Shown in pieces: positions 8,246 to 17,773 of a stretch of 64,000 nt of DNA (position 1 is its first letter; each line of letters begins with the position of its first letter). Position numbers and translations under genes: made by a program. Origin of the DNA: LH-M37 sp965602855 (lineage in GTDB: Bacteria > Pseudomonadota > Gammaproteobacteria > SZUA-229). The notes under the pieces are model-generated. The model was not told the DNA's origin. It saw only the letters and a list, made by a program, of their open reading frames with translations, and did no database searches. The DNA lies in contig CBFCZV010000012.1 in assembly GCA_965602855.1 (NCBI GenBank), positions 3,304 through 67,303 on the forward strand. Direction: 5' to 3'.

Positions 8246-8998
8246 TCAAGTATATTGATAACAACGATAGTCACGAATAGATAACTCTGCCGCCAACGTC
8301 GCACGATAATCATCCAATACATCTGGCAATTCAATATCAACAAACTCAATCTGCACAGAAGGTTGGTATTTTTTTGAGTGGTGTTCAATTAGTGCAGGCG
8401 ACTGAGGTGGAACTGTTAAAGTAAAGCCCGTCGGAGGAAGTGATAATCCACTGCCCAGCACTTTCATGTAGGCCTCTTTACGGGTCCAGAGCTGATAAAA
8501 CGCTGACTTCTGGTTTTCTTTCGCTAATGCAAATAGCGCCTGTTTCTCAGGTTCTGTATAAAATCGCTGACAAATTTCAGCCCATTCTGTTTTTCGATCC
8601 ATGTATTCAATATCAATACCCAGCTCTGTGCCTCTGCTGACTGCAAGTAATGTTATATCCTGTGTATGGCTTAGATTGAATTTTATATCCTGCTGATTAT
8701 CTTCTGCAGCAACGAGTGAGGGCTTGCCCTTATCACCAGACTGAAACTGGATATGGGCTGGCTCTATGAATAAGTATTTTGCCAGCACTGAACGTTTAAA
8801 GCCGTGCGACATGATGAAACGATTTCGATGAATATCTAGCTTGAAGCGTTGCGCTCTGGCCTGTTCTTCGGCTGACAAGAGAGTGCTGAAATAACCGAAT
8901 TTATCCTTAACGGTCTCTGCTTTGCATAACCAGATATCGACAACACCCTGCTGCAATTTGAAATCTGGATTTTTATTCCACTGGTGGGCAGTACCCAT
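8246..8998 (-). CDS. pfaE: 4'-phosphopantetheinyl transferase of the PUFA synthase
   Basis: A 250-residue Sfp-type phosphopantetheinyl transferase. GIDIE at 127-131 carries the magnesium-binding Asp and Glu, and WTRKEAYMK at 171-179 is the family's second motif. NLSHTQD at about 108-114 also fits. It transfers the 4'-phosphopantetheine arm of coenzyme A to the serines of the five ACPs in PfaA, without which the synthase is inactive. It is the last gene of the pfa operon, one base after the pfaD stop. In many Alteromonadales pfaE is separated from pfaA-D; here it is directly linked. Confidence 0.92.
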   Translation of the reverse strand: MGTAHQWNKNPDFKLQQGVVDIWLCKAETVKDKFGYFSTLLSAEEQARAQRFKLDIHRNRFIMSHGFKRSVLAKYLFIEPAHIQFQSGDKGKPSLVAAEDNQQDIKFNLSHTQDITLLAVSRGTELGIDIEYMDRKTEWAEICQRFYTEPEKQALFALAKENQKSAFYQLWTRKEAYMKVLGSGLSLPPTGFTLTVPPQSPALIEHHSKKYQPSVQIEFVDIELPDVLDDYRATLAAELSIRDYRCYQYT

Positions 8999-8999
8999 T

Positions 9000-10526
9000 T
9001 TATCTCGGCGCTGTTGGGATATACCGCTGGTATTTTGCCGGTAGATACAAGCCCTGACTTTTTAATACCTGAATTCGATGCTGATAGGCTGCGCCATACA
9101 TCAACTGTTCGGCAACATCGACTACTTTACGATTTTGGTAATCATTCAAATAAGTTGAAGCCACCCAGTCATTAAAGGCACCCATCGCAGGGCCGCTCCA
9201 TATTTGGTAGTCAAATTCACGGCCTTTTACACCGGCGTTTGACCAGCGCGATGAAAGCCCCAGATACCAACGAAAAACTAATGCCATTTGTTTCTTTGGA
9301 TTATCTTTTGCTTTTTCAATAATGGATGGATCGCGTTTCTGGAAAAATTCTACGGTCTGCTGCCAGATAGTATCAACACTATTTTGCAAAATCTGCTTCT
9401 CTACTTTTTCCAGCTCAGTAGGTGGAATTTCAGAGAGGCTATTATAAGTTGAGTACAACTCATATAATTTCTGCGCACGCATCGGAAACAGTGTGCCCTT
9501 TTTCAGTACCTGTAGTTTAATGCCGCGTTCAAACATGTCGGATGCCGGTGCCATCACCACATCAGCCATGCCTGCTTCTGCTAATAATTTACGAGTATGC
9601 TCTGACGCGCCCGCCTCCACGCAGCTCTGGTTAACCGAACCGGTAACGACATAAGCCGCACCCATGATATAACAGGCCAGTGCGGCATCGGGTGTACCGA
9701 CACCACCACCCGCTCCCACTCTAATTTCAACAGGATAATTATTCTGCTGCTGAATTTCATCCCGCAATGCAATCACCGACGGCAATAAAGATATCAAAGG
9801 ACGATTATCGGTATGTCCACCTGAATCGGCCTCGACAGTAATATCATCGGCCATGGGTACTCGCAGCGCCAGTTGCGCCTGCTGTTCGCTGAGCAAACCA
9901 TCAGCGACTAATTTGTTGAGCACATTTTCTGGCGCAGGCTGCATAAACACAGTCGCCACTTCTCGTCTGGAAACTTTGGCGATAATTTTATTATTGATCT
10001 GGATGTTGCCCTGTGAATCCTGTTGCAAACCCTTGGCACGATAATAAACCAGCGAAGGTGTCAGATTAAAAAAGGCCGCAGCCTCTATCACATTGACACC
10101 GTACTTCAGGTATAAATCGATGGTGCCCTGCTCAATCGCAGGTTCGGATGGGTTATGGATAAAATTGAAAACATAAGGCCCATTGGGTAGCGCCTGCTGA
10201 ATATTTTTAATCGCCAGTTCAACGCGGTTAAGGTCGAGACCACCAGCGCCAAAAGAAGCCAGGATGTTCTGTTTTCCCAGCGCAATAACCATCTCTTCCG
10301 AGGAAATACCATTGGCCATGGCACCAGTCATATAAGCGTACTTCACGCCATAAAATGCCTTAAACGCGGGATCACCCAACTGCTCTGCCTGCATCGGTGG
10401 AACAAAGGCGCTAATTTTTGCGACATCTTCACAACCTTCATTATTGATAACGAGCTGATCGTTATCCTGAATAACGTAACACGGTTTATCTAATTGCTGT
10501 AAAGACTCCAGACCCTGAATCGACAT
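9000..10526 (-). CDS. pfaD: PUFA synthase enoyl reductase PfaD
   Basis: A 508-residue flavin-dependent enoyl reductase of the 2-nitropropane-dioxygenase-like TIM-barrel family that serves PUFA and trans-AT polyketide synthases. The FMN-binding glycine-rich stretch VGAGGGVGTPDAAL and the following GAAYVVTGSVNQ are present, and the protein ends with the helical C-terminal region typical of PfaD (YQIWSGPAMGAFNDW). It reduces the trans-2-enoyl-ACP double bond with NAD(P)H. Its start abuts the stop of pfaBC (TAAATG), with a strong GGAGG ribosome site inside the end of pfaBC. It is slightly shorter than the roughly 540 residues usual for PfaD. Confidence 0.95.
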   Translation of the reverse strand: MSIQGLESLQQLDKPCYVIQDNDQLVINNEGCEDVAKISAFVPPMQAEQLGDPAFKAFYGVKYAYMTGAMANGISSEEMVIALGKQNILASFGAGGLDLNRVELAIKNIQQALPNGPYVFNFIHNPSEPAIEQGTIDLYLKYGVNVIEAAAFFNLTPSLVYYRAKGLQQDSQGNIQINNKIIAKVSRREVATVFMQPAPENVLNKLVADGLLSEQQAQLALRVPMADDITVEADSGGHTDNRPLISLLPSVIALRDEIQQQNNYPVEIRVGAGGGVGTPDAALACYIMGAAYVVTGSVNQSCVEAGASEHTRKLLAEAGMADVVMAPASDMFERGIKLQVLKKGTLFPMRAQKLYELYSTYNSLSEIPPTELEKVEKQILQNSVDTIWQQTVEFFQKRDPSIIEKAKDNPKKQMALVFRWYLGLSSRWSNAGVKGREFDYQIWSGPAMGAFNDWVASTYLNDYQNRKVVDVAEQLMYGAAYQHRIQVLKSQGLYLPAKYQRYIPTAPR

Positions 10527-13500
10527 TTATTCGGCCTCCTTAATACTCAGGCCAATATTTTCTACGGAGTAAATTCGCAGGCCATCTTTCCACAAGTTTC
10601 CATCGACAAGAATATCAATGCGACCGACATTATTTCTAATCTCTTTAACATGAACCTCAAGTGTCATCACTTTATTATCAGGAATAATCTGTCCTCGATA
10701 ACACCAGCTGGCTTCATCTTCTACCGGACCAAAGCGTGGGTTTTTAAAATCTTTACCCAGGTTCTGTTGCAGCGCAAAAACCTGTATCGATTGAATCATC
10801 GCCTCGACTCCCAATGAACCCGGCATCACCGGATCCAGATAGAAGTGACAGGGATAGAACCAGTCAGTGGCATCGATCACATTCATGGAGTGGACATAAC
10901 CCTTGCCATATTTGCCACCATCAGCAACCACGATAGATTCATCGATAAAGTCCAGCATACCACCGGCCAGGTGGTAATAAGGTTTATCCTGTTTCGCCGC
11001 GTACAGATCCTGTCTGACCTGTTCAGAGTGAAGATCAAGCTTGATTAATCTATCATCAGAAATCGCTTCTTCTTTATACCAGGGCAGTAATTTTTTACCC
11101 TTATCCATACCCACCTGATTAGACAGCGAATCGGCGGTAAAGAAACCGAATACCGCATCACCCTCGTAGAAAGTTTCACCATCGCAAATTAATTCAAAGG
11201 TGAACTTTTGAATAATATTGTTCATCACCGCGGAGGTAGAATACATGGTCGATTTATTGACGATGGTCTTGCCACGAAGATCAACTTCTTTTATTAATCG
11301 TCCGGTTCCATCCAGATTACGGAAATAAAGATTTGAATCTGGATAGAGCAAGGTGCTGCCAATATGCGAAGTCAAAAACCCATTCGGCTGTAACGCAATC
11401 TCCATTAACATCGAGTAAGGCGTAAACGAGGGGTAAGAATTCTCAGTACAGAACCAGACGTCTTCGGCAACATCATATTCGGCGGTACAGCCGGTGGTGT
11501 TATCAAAATCATGACGTTCACCCTCCACGCTCATCACCCGATCCATTAACTGTAAATAACCATTGGGGGTACGTGGTGGTCGTCTGGCAGGATCACCGGC
11601 TTTCGCTGGCGGCTGTTTATAAATAGCGAACTCAGGACCAAAACAGGCTTCGATATCACCCGTGGCAAAGTGCACTATCTGCTCTTCGGTAAATAGCGGT
11701 GCTTTTTTGCTGCTTGGCACAACTGCCAGTGCTGGTGGTGTTGATTGCACTGGTGCTGGAGCTGGCTGCTGATTAATATCTGCCGCGCCACCTTTTAGCA
11801 ACAGTTTTTCTGCGGCACTCTTTTCAGATAGTTCAAGACAAACATTTCTAAAGTCGACCACCACTTTTCCATCTAGCAAAATATCGACGTTACCTTTGGC
11901 ATAAGGTTTTGGACTCAGACCGATTTCGGTCACTTCCAGTCGGTAGGTCATCAATCGATCTTTGGGTAGAGCCTGACCCCGGCATCGAATAGGCTGGGGT
12001 ATGTTCTGTATCGTCTGGAAGCGCGCATCTTCTGTTTTGGTGTGCAGGCCTAAATAGAGCATGAAAAATTGCAGTAACTGAACACAACCTTCAGACATCA
12101 AGGAACCAGCCAGCACAGGATCATCGCGGAAGTGACTGGTAAAGTACCACTCATCCGGCAACAGGTCTTTTTCAGCTTCGATAAATCCAAGACCCCACAG
12201 GCCACCAGCAGGATCAACCGAAGTGATACGATCCAGCATCAGAATTTTTTCTAATGGGAAATGCAAAGAAGGATTTTTGCCCATTTTGTCGTAAGCCGGA
12301 TTGGCATAACAGGCGGCTAAATCACCCGTGGTCAACGAATGCATATCATTCTTATCAAAAGATGTTTTGCTGCATTGCAACAAAGGAGTAAACGATGACT
12401 TTGTCACGCGTCCCCGCTCAGCAGTTTCCTCATTGGTGCGAATAACACCCTTGCCAACGGCGAGCTCCTCTTCCGAGAAGAAACCGGCACAACCCTCATC
12501 CATTTTCAGGATCATTTTATCGCCGATAAAACACTCGTAAGAGAAAAAGAACAGCAGGTTATTTTTATGCTGGGCGAAAGAGTTGATGGAAATTTCATAA
12601 CGCAGCGTCTGACCTTCTTTGGGCTGGTCATCCAGGAAGGTCAAAGTGCAATCGAGCAAACGGTACAGATATTTGCCTTTGTTATTAAAATCGATACCCA
12701 TGTAGCTGATCAACAACAAATCACATTGACCCGATTCGATACAGATACAGGTGGGGATCTGACCATCGGTTGAATACCAGGCATTGTGCGGAATATCATA
12801 TTCCGTGGTCATTTTAGAAGGTTTAAACTCACCACGTTCACCCTGCATTTCAGTAACACGCGTCACCAGCAAATAAGGATCCATCGGTAACATTACCCGT
12901 TTAGGATAACTATCGATGATGTCATATTCAGAGCCAAACACCTTGCCAATTTTTCCATAGGCAAATTCGCGTAAATCTTCTTCGCTGAAAATTATTTTCT
13001 CAGGCGTGCTGTATTCAGACGGGAACAATTGTTTTGTCGCGACATTCTCATTAGAAGCAGTTGCTGCCGGTGTAAGCGAAGCCGTCTGAGTTGTACGTAC
13101 TATATTTCCTGAACCCGGCGAGTGGATACTATCAATAATCGATGCCGTTAAAGCCTGCAAGCCCTGATGGCGTGAAGCCATAAATCCTGCGTGCATTTTG
13201 CTGATGTTAATATTGTGCTGTAACATTTTTTGCAGCATTTCACTTTGATAAGTAGTTGAACCTCCGGTGACATAACCGGGCGTACCATTGGCAACTATTT
13301 TTCTCTCTGACATGTTTTGTCTCTGTTTATCTATGCTTGCTGAATGCAGTTTATTTTCAACTGGCTCAGGATTTGTTTTAGTTACCACCGCTGGCTTGGC
13401 TGGAGGCATTTTAACTACTTCTGCTTTTTTAATTACCGGAGCCACTGGCTGTACTTTTTCAGGCAAAAATCTTGTCCTGTTTTGCTCAGCAAGAATGACT

Positions 13501-16500
13501 TCTGAAAATGGCTGCTTACCTAATACAACCGGTTTGACCAAACTTGGCTTTTTGCTTTGCGCTTCATTCACAGCAGGATAAAGTTTATCCAGATCCATGG
13601 CTACGCCATGACAGGTCAGTTTGGCGGCCAAACGCAGTAAGGAGGTATAGTCATCCACACCCTTGCGATTAATGTTCACCGCAAGATGCTGTTTGCCTTT
13701 CAGGCTTTCACCAATCCATTTTGTACAGCTGCCCTGAGGCCCCAGTTCAATAAAGATGCGCGCACCATCGTCATACACCTTATTAACCAGCTTTGGAAAA
13801 TCGACCATGTGCGTATAGAAAGTCGCGATATTGTGACCAATAACATCATCTTTGATTTCAGTTTTCTGGTAGTCGGCCGCGGTATAAAAATCAACACCTT
13901 CAATTTGGGTGGTTGGCATGGTGTGCAATTCTTTAAGCGCATCAAACTCTGCTTTCACCAGTTCATTGTGAACAACATCTTTAATCGGAACAGGGAACAA
14001 TTTCCATTTTAATTTTTTGACAACACGTCGACAGGCTTCATCATCACCAGCGATAACAATTTCATTGGGTGCGTTAATAATGATGAGGAACACCCTGTCC
14101 TCTTCAGCAATTATTGGCTCTGCTTTTTCTGGCGAGGTTCGCAAAGTATAAGTGCCCCAGATGGGCTTATCACCCTCTTTAGCCGGCGGCAGATTCCAGG
14201 CCTGCCTGACCACATCCATCTCACCGACCAGGCGATTATGGAAGGTAGCGGTTGAGTGCAGAGTCTCACTCATGTAGTCGGTATTACCCCAGGCACCCGA
14301 TGAGAACAGCATGGATAACTCGCCCATACTGTGACCAAAAGCAGCACCAGGCTTAACGCCCAATAAATCCTGAATCACCTTGGTGTAGACAACAGAAGTC
14401 ATAATGCCAGACTCAAACATGGCAATAGCATCTTCACCCATGACTTCCTCTAATTGTTTAAGCGCCTTTTTATCAGCTGCTGAAACAGTTTCAGGATAGA
14501 CATAATGAGTGCGCATCATGGTTTTTAAATTGGAGCTGGCGTTTGCAACCAGTTCTATGGTCTCGGGGAACATATGAAATATGTCCCTGGCCATACCAAT
14601 ATAAGAATTAAAACCACCAGGATAAACGAAAGCGATCTTGCCTTTTTCAGCCTGTGGTGTCGGTGTGAAGTAACTGCCTAACGGCGTTGACCACTCCTGT
14701 GCATTTTCCATGGCTACGGGCAGGCCTTTTTGAGCTGCAAGAATTTCACGCTGCAATTCTTCAGATGAATGCGCCAGTACTGTGATACGAAATTTTGCAG
14801 TCGTATTTTTCTTAAACTGCTGGTATTTATCCAGCGAAAGTTGTTTTAAAGAAATCGTCTGTGCGGATTCTACTTGCAGTGAATCCAGCTCCTGCAATAA
14901 CGTTTTTTCTGACTGGGCGCTAAGCGGGAACATAAAGAAGGACAGATTTTCAAAAAAATCATTCTTCGGTGTTTGAGCCTTATCGGCTTCAGATAAAATC
15001 AAATGATAGCAGCTGTCATCCTGACCCAGACTATTGATCGCCGCATAACGTTTTTTATGATCACTGTTAATCAACCAGGGGCGGGACTGCTCGGGAAAAT
15101 AAAAATTATTTTCATCCCAGCTGGATAAATCTTTTGGTTTATCCCAGCCGGGAATGCCCGGAATAAAACGCTGATGAATGCACAGCGCTGTTTTTACCAG
15201 ACTGGCAATACCGGAAGCGGCAAAAGTGTGACCAATATTGGCTTTCACACTTCCTAGTGCACAAGTTTGTTTCTGGTAGGTTTTTTTCAGGGCCACAATT
15301 TCGGCATCATCCTGATTCTGGATACCACTGCCGTTTAATTCAATATAATCAATCTGATCTTTGTCAACGCCAGCCTGTTGCAGGGCGTCGGCAGATGCCT
15401 GTTGTAAACTATCAGCAGAAACATTACGTTTACCTGCCAGCGCTTCAATCGTCGCGTAAACCCGCTCACTATTTTCCAGCTGATCATTACGCTTTAAAAC
15501 AACGGCACCAGCACCTTCACCGATGCTCCAGCCTGTGCTGCCCTGATCAAAACTCAAACCAGCGTCATCATTTGAATCAAGTGGATTGCGCTGATTTTGA
15601 AGATAGACGTGTTCAAAACCACCCGCCAGATCCACCGCACCAACTACCATGGCATCGACTTCACCAGAATCTAAAAATAACTTAGCCACTTCCAGCGCTT
15701 TGAATACGGAATTTTCTTCTGAAGAAATAGTAAAAGCCGGGCCGGAGAAATCCCACAGGGAACAAATACGACAGGGAATAATATTGCCGATAAAACTGGT
15801 GAACTGATTGATCTCAACCGCATTGTGCAGGCTATCTTTCAGTAGATCGGTGAGCTGTTCCTGCTGCACATCGCTCAATTCAATATTGCTGTTACGCAGG
15901 CTCTCCTGCAGTTGCCAGGCAACATCAATACGCCCACGGAACTGATGAATCCCCAGGTCCATTTCCATCGCTACAATAACACCAACATTGCCACATTTAG
16001 GCAGGGTGGAATCTTGCAGCGCTTCATCCAGCACTTTCATCATCAGCAACTGTTGCGGTAATAAAGGCGCCTGTTCTTCCGGTGGGATTTTGAAATACAG
16101 GTAATCAAAATCAAACTGATCTATGTAGTTTCCCTGTGGTGCTTTTTCATCAAGACCAAATTTTTTCAATAACGGGCTATCGTTTTCAATACCCTGCCAG
16201 CGATCTTTAGGTAAAGATCGTTGCAAACGTCTGGAGTTGTAGATGGTCTCTTCCAGTTCAGACAACGATTTACTCTGCCCGAAGTAAGCACTCATACCAA
16301 CGATAGAAATCGCCTGCTCCGTGATTTCAGTCGGTTTCTGTTTTGCTATTTTCTCCTGCTGTTTTTTAGTCAACGGAAGATGCTCTTCCATCACCAGATG
16401 TGCATTAGTTCCACCAAAACCAAAAGCGCTGATAGCGGCGACTTTTTTATTCTTACCAGAACCTTTAGCCTGCGGCCAGGGACTATTTTCAGTTAAAATT

Positions 16501-17747
16501 TTATCGTCGGCAATCTTGTCACTGTCACAACTTAGCGGTTTTTGAACATTAATGGTTGCCGGTAGTAAATCATTTTTCATCGCCAAAATAATTTTTAGCA
16601 TACCCGCCATGCCAGCCGAAGTCAGCAGATGACCAAAGTTAGATTTGGCTGTGCCCATGCTGAAGTGAATATTTTTATCGCCGAAGAAACCCTGCATCGA
16701 TTGAATTTCAGTTTCATCACCCAGCGGTGTTCCGGTGGCATGACATTCAACATAGTCGACATCTTCCGGTTTTATTTCAGTATCGTTATAAGCTCGCTCA
16801 TAACATCTTTCCTGACCGGCCTGATTGGGGCTTAAAACAAATTTTCCTTTACCGTCATTGGAGAGGCCAATGCCACTGATGACGCCTTGTATAGCATCAC
16901 CATCACGTACTGCATCTTCATAACGTTTTAAAACAAACATACCGGCACCCTCGCCGGTATTTAAACCACTGGAATTTTTATCCAGCGGTCGGCTTATCAC
17001 ATTTTCAGGAAAAGCTTTAAAAGTTGAAAAACCCATGGAGACAAACCAGGGGTCAGCGGCACTAACCGCACCGGCCAGCATCATGTCTGCCTTATGCGAC
17101 AGCAGATAGGAACAGGCGAGCTTCATACTATAGAGCGATGATGCGCAGGCGGCATCCAGCGCCATTGATACCTCACCTAATGCTAGCGCCTGATTGATGG
17201 TGCTAGCCGGGTGACCGCCAACGCTACCATTAGTTAAATCAGCAGCCGACTCGCCACCCATTTCAAGACTCTGATCATTGAGTAATTTTTTTAGTGGCGT
17301 AGCCAGGGCCTGATGATAGAGCGGCAAAAAAAGCTGGTTCGATTTTTTTGTGGGGAAAGAAAGATTGCCAAGGATTACACCGCAACGTTTCAATTTATCA
17401 GACTGATTGCTATAACCTGAATCTTTCAGCGCCTCGCGACTAACGTGCAAGGCCCACTGGAAAGTATTATCCAGATCATTTAGCTGCTCAGCACCTACTG
17501 CATAACCTTCACTATCAAACTGAAAGTTCTGAATATAACCACCGGTGGTGCAGTAGTATTTATCCTTGATCTCTTTGGCTGGCCCGTCTTTCGCTGGATT
17601 AAAATAATCAGCAGGTTCACGCCCCATTTGTTCTGCATCAGCAGCAACCCGTGAGTCTTTATTAGCAAGCAGATTCTGCCAGTATTCTTCAGGTGTCTCC
17701 GCTCCGGGAAACAGGCAGGAGGAACCTATAATAGCAATCTTATTCAT
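10527..17747 (-). CDS. pfaC: PUFA synthase PfaB/PfaC fusion: KS-CLF-AT-DH-DH
   Basis: A 2406-residue multidomain protein. The ketosynthase (about 1-455) has Cys201 in DAACASS, His336 in ECHATGT and His373. The chain-length-factor domain (about 477-920) lacks the active site: Cys is replaced by Glu678 and the first His by Asn805 in ELNGSG. The acyltransferase (about 1037-1370) has FGHSMGE with Ser1140. After a Pro/Ala/Lys linker (about 1420-1570), two FabA-like dehydratase regions follow, with SHFRDDPVLAGS (His near 1872) and CHFYLDPVMPGS (His2301). In Shewanella-type clusters PfaB (KS-AT) and PfaC (KS-CLF-DH-DH) are separate. Here the AT sits inside PfaC and no separate pfaB exists in the operon. 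The pfaA stop is 26 bases upstream. Confidence 0.93.
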   Translation of the reverse strand: MNKIAIIGSSCLFPGAETPEEYWQNLLANKDSRVAADAEQMGREPADYFNPAKDGPAKEIKDKYYCTTGGYIQNFQFDSEGYAVGAEQLNDLDNTFQWALHVSREALKDSGYSNQSDKLKRCGVILGNLSFPTKKSNQLFLPLYHQALATPLKKLLNDQSLEMGGESAADLTNGSVGGHPASTINQALALGEVSMALDAACASSLYSMKLACSYLLSHKADMMLAGAVSAADPWFVSMGFSTFKAFPENVISRPLDKNSSGLNTGEGAGMFVLKRYEDAVRDGDAIQGVISGIGLSNDGKGKFVLSPNQAGQERCYERAYNDTEIKPEDVDYVECHATGTPLGDETEIQSMQGFFGDKNIHFSMGTAKSNFGHLLTSAGMAGMLKIILAMKNDLLPATINVQKPLSCDSDKIADDKILTENSPWPQAKGSGKNKKVAAISAFGFGGTNAHLVMEEHLPLTKKQQEKIAKQKPTEITEQAISIVGMSAYFGQSKSLSELEETIYNSRRLQRSLPKDRWQGIENDSPLLKKFGLDEKAPQGNYIDQFDFDYLYFKIPPEEQAPLLPQQLLMMKVLDEALQDSTLPKCGNVGVIVAMEMDLGIHQFRGRIDVAWQLQESLRNSNIELSDVQQEQLTDLLKDSLHNAVEINQFTSFIGNIIPCRICSLWDFSGPAFTISSEENSVFKALEVAKLFLDSGEVDAMVVGAVDLAGGFEHVYLQNQRNPLDSNDDAGLSFDQGSTGWSIGEGAGAVVLKRNDQLENSERVYATIEALAGKRNVSADSLQQASADALQQAGVDKDQIDYIELNGSGIQNQDDAEIVALKKTYQKQTCALGSVKANIGHTFAASGIASLVKTALCIHQRFIPGIPGWDKPKDLSSWDENNFYFPEQSRPWLINSDHKKRYAAINSLGQDDSCYHLILSEADKAQTPKNDFFENLSFFMFPLSAQSEKTLLQELDSLQVESAQTISLKQLSLDKYQQFKKNTTAKFRITVLAHSSEELQREILAAQKGLPVAMENAQEWSTPLGSYFTPTPQAEKGKIAFVYPGGFNSYIGMARDIFHMFPETIELVANASSNLKTMMRTHYVYPETVSAADKKALKQLEEVMGEDAIAMFESGIMTSVVYTKVIQDLLGVKPGAAFGHSMGELSMLFSSGAWGNTDYMSETLHSTATFHNRLVGEMDVVRQAWNLPPAKEGDKPIWGTYTLRTSPEKAEPIIAEEDRVFLIIINAPNEIVIAGDDEACRRVVKKLKWKLFPVPIKDVVHNELVKAEFDALKELHTMPTTQIEGVDFYTAADYQKTEIKDDVIGHNIATFYTHMVDFPKLVNKVYDDGARIFIELGPQGSCTKWIGESLKGKQHLAVNINRKGVDDYTSLLRLAAKLTCHGVAMDLDKLYPAVNEAQSKKPSLVKPVVLGKQPFSEVILAEQNRTRFLPEKVQPVAPVIKKAEVVKMPPAKPAVVTKTNPEPVENKLHSASIDKQRQNMSERKIVANGTPGYVTGGSTTYQSEMLQKMLQHNINISKMHAGFMASRHQGLQALTASIIDSIHSPGSGNIVRTTQTASLTPAATASNENVATKQLFPSEYSTPEKIIFSEEDLREFAYGKIGKVFGSEYDIIDSYPKRVMLPMDPYLLVTRVTEMQGERGEFKPSKMTTEYDIPHNAWYSTDGQIPTCICIESGQCDLLLISYMGIDFNNKGKYLYRLLDCTLTFLDDQPKEGQTLRYEISINSFAQHKNNLLFFFSYECFIGDKMILKMDEGCAGFFSEEELAVGKGVIRTNEETAERGRVTKSSFTPLLQCSKTSFDKNDMHSLTTGDLAACYANPAYDKMGKNPSLHFPLEKILMLDRITSVDPAGGLWGLGFIEAEKDLLPDEWYFTSHFRDDPVLAGSLMSEGCVQLLQFFMLYLGLHTKTEDARFQTIQNIPQPIRCRGQALPKDRLMTYRLEVTEIGLSPKPYAKGNVDILLDGKVVVDFRNVCLELSEKSAAEKLLLKGGAADINQQPAPAPVQSTPPALAVVPSSKKAPLFTEEQIVHFATGDIEACFGPEFAIYKQPPAKAGDPARRPPRTPNGYLQLMDRVMSVEGERHDFDNTTGCTAEYDVAEDVWFCTENSYPSFTPYSMLMEIALQPNGFLTSHIGSTLLYPDSNLYFRNLDGTGRLIKEVDLRGKTIVNKSTMYSTSAVMNNIIQKFTFELICDGETFYEGDAVFGFFTADSLSNQVGMDKGKKLLPWYKEEAISDDRLIKLDLHSEQVRQDLYAAKQDKPYYHLAGGMLDFIDESIVVADGGKYGKGYVHSMNVIDATDWFYPCHFYLDPVMPGSLGVEAMIQSIQVFALQQNLGKDFKNPRFGPVEDEASWCYRGQIIPDNKVMTLEVHVKEIRNNVGRIDILVDGNLWKDGLRIYSVENIGLSIKEAE

Positions 17748-17773
17748 ACGAAAAATCTCAAATACTTCTGACC

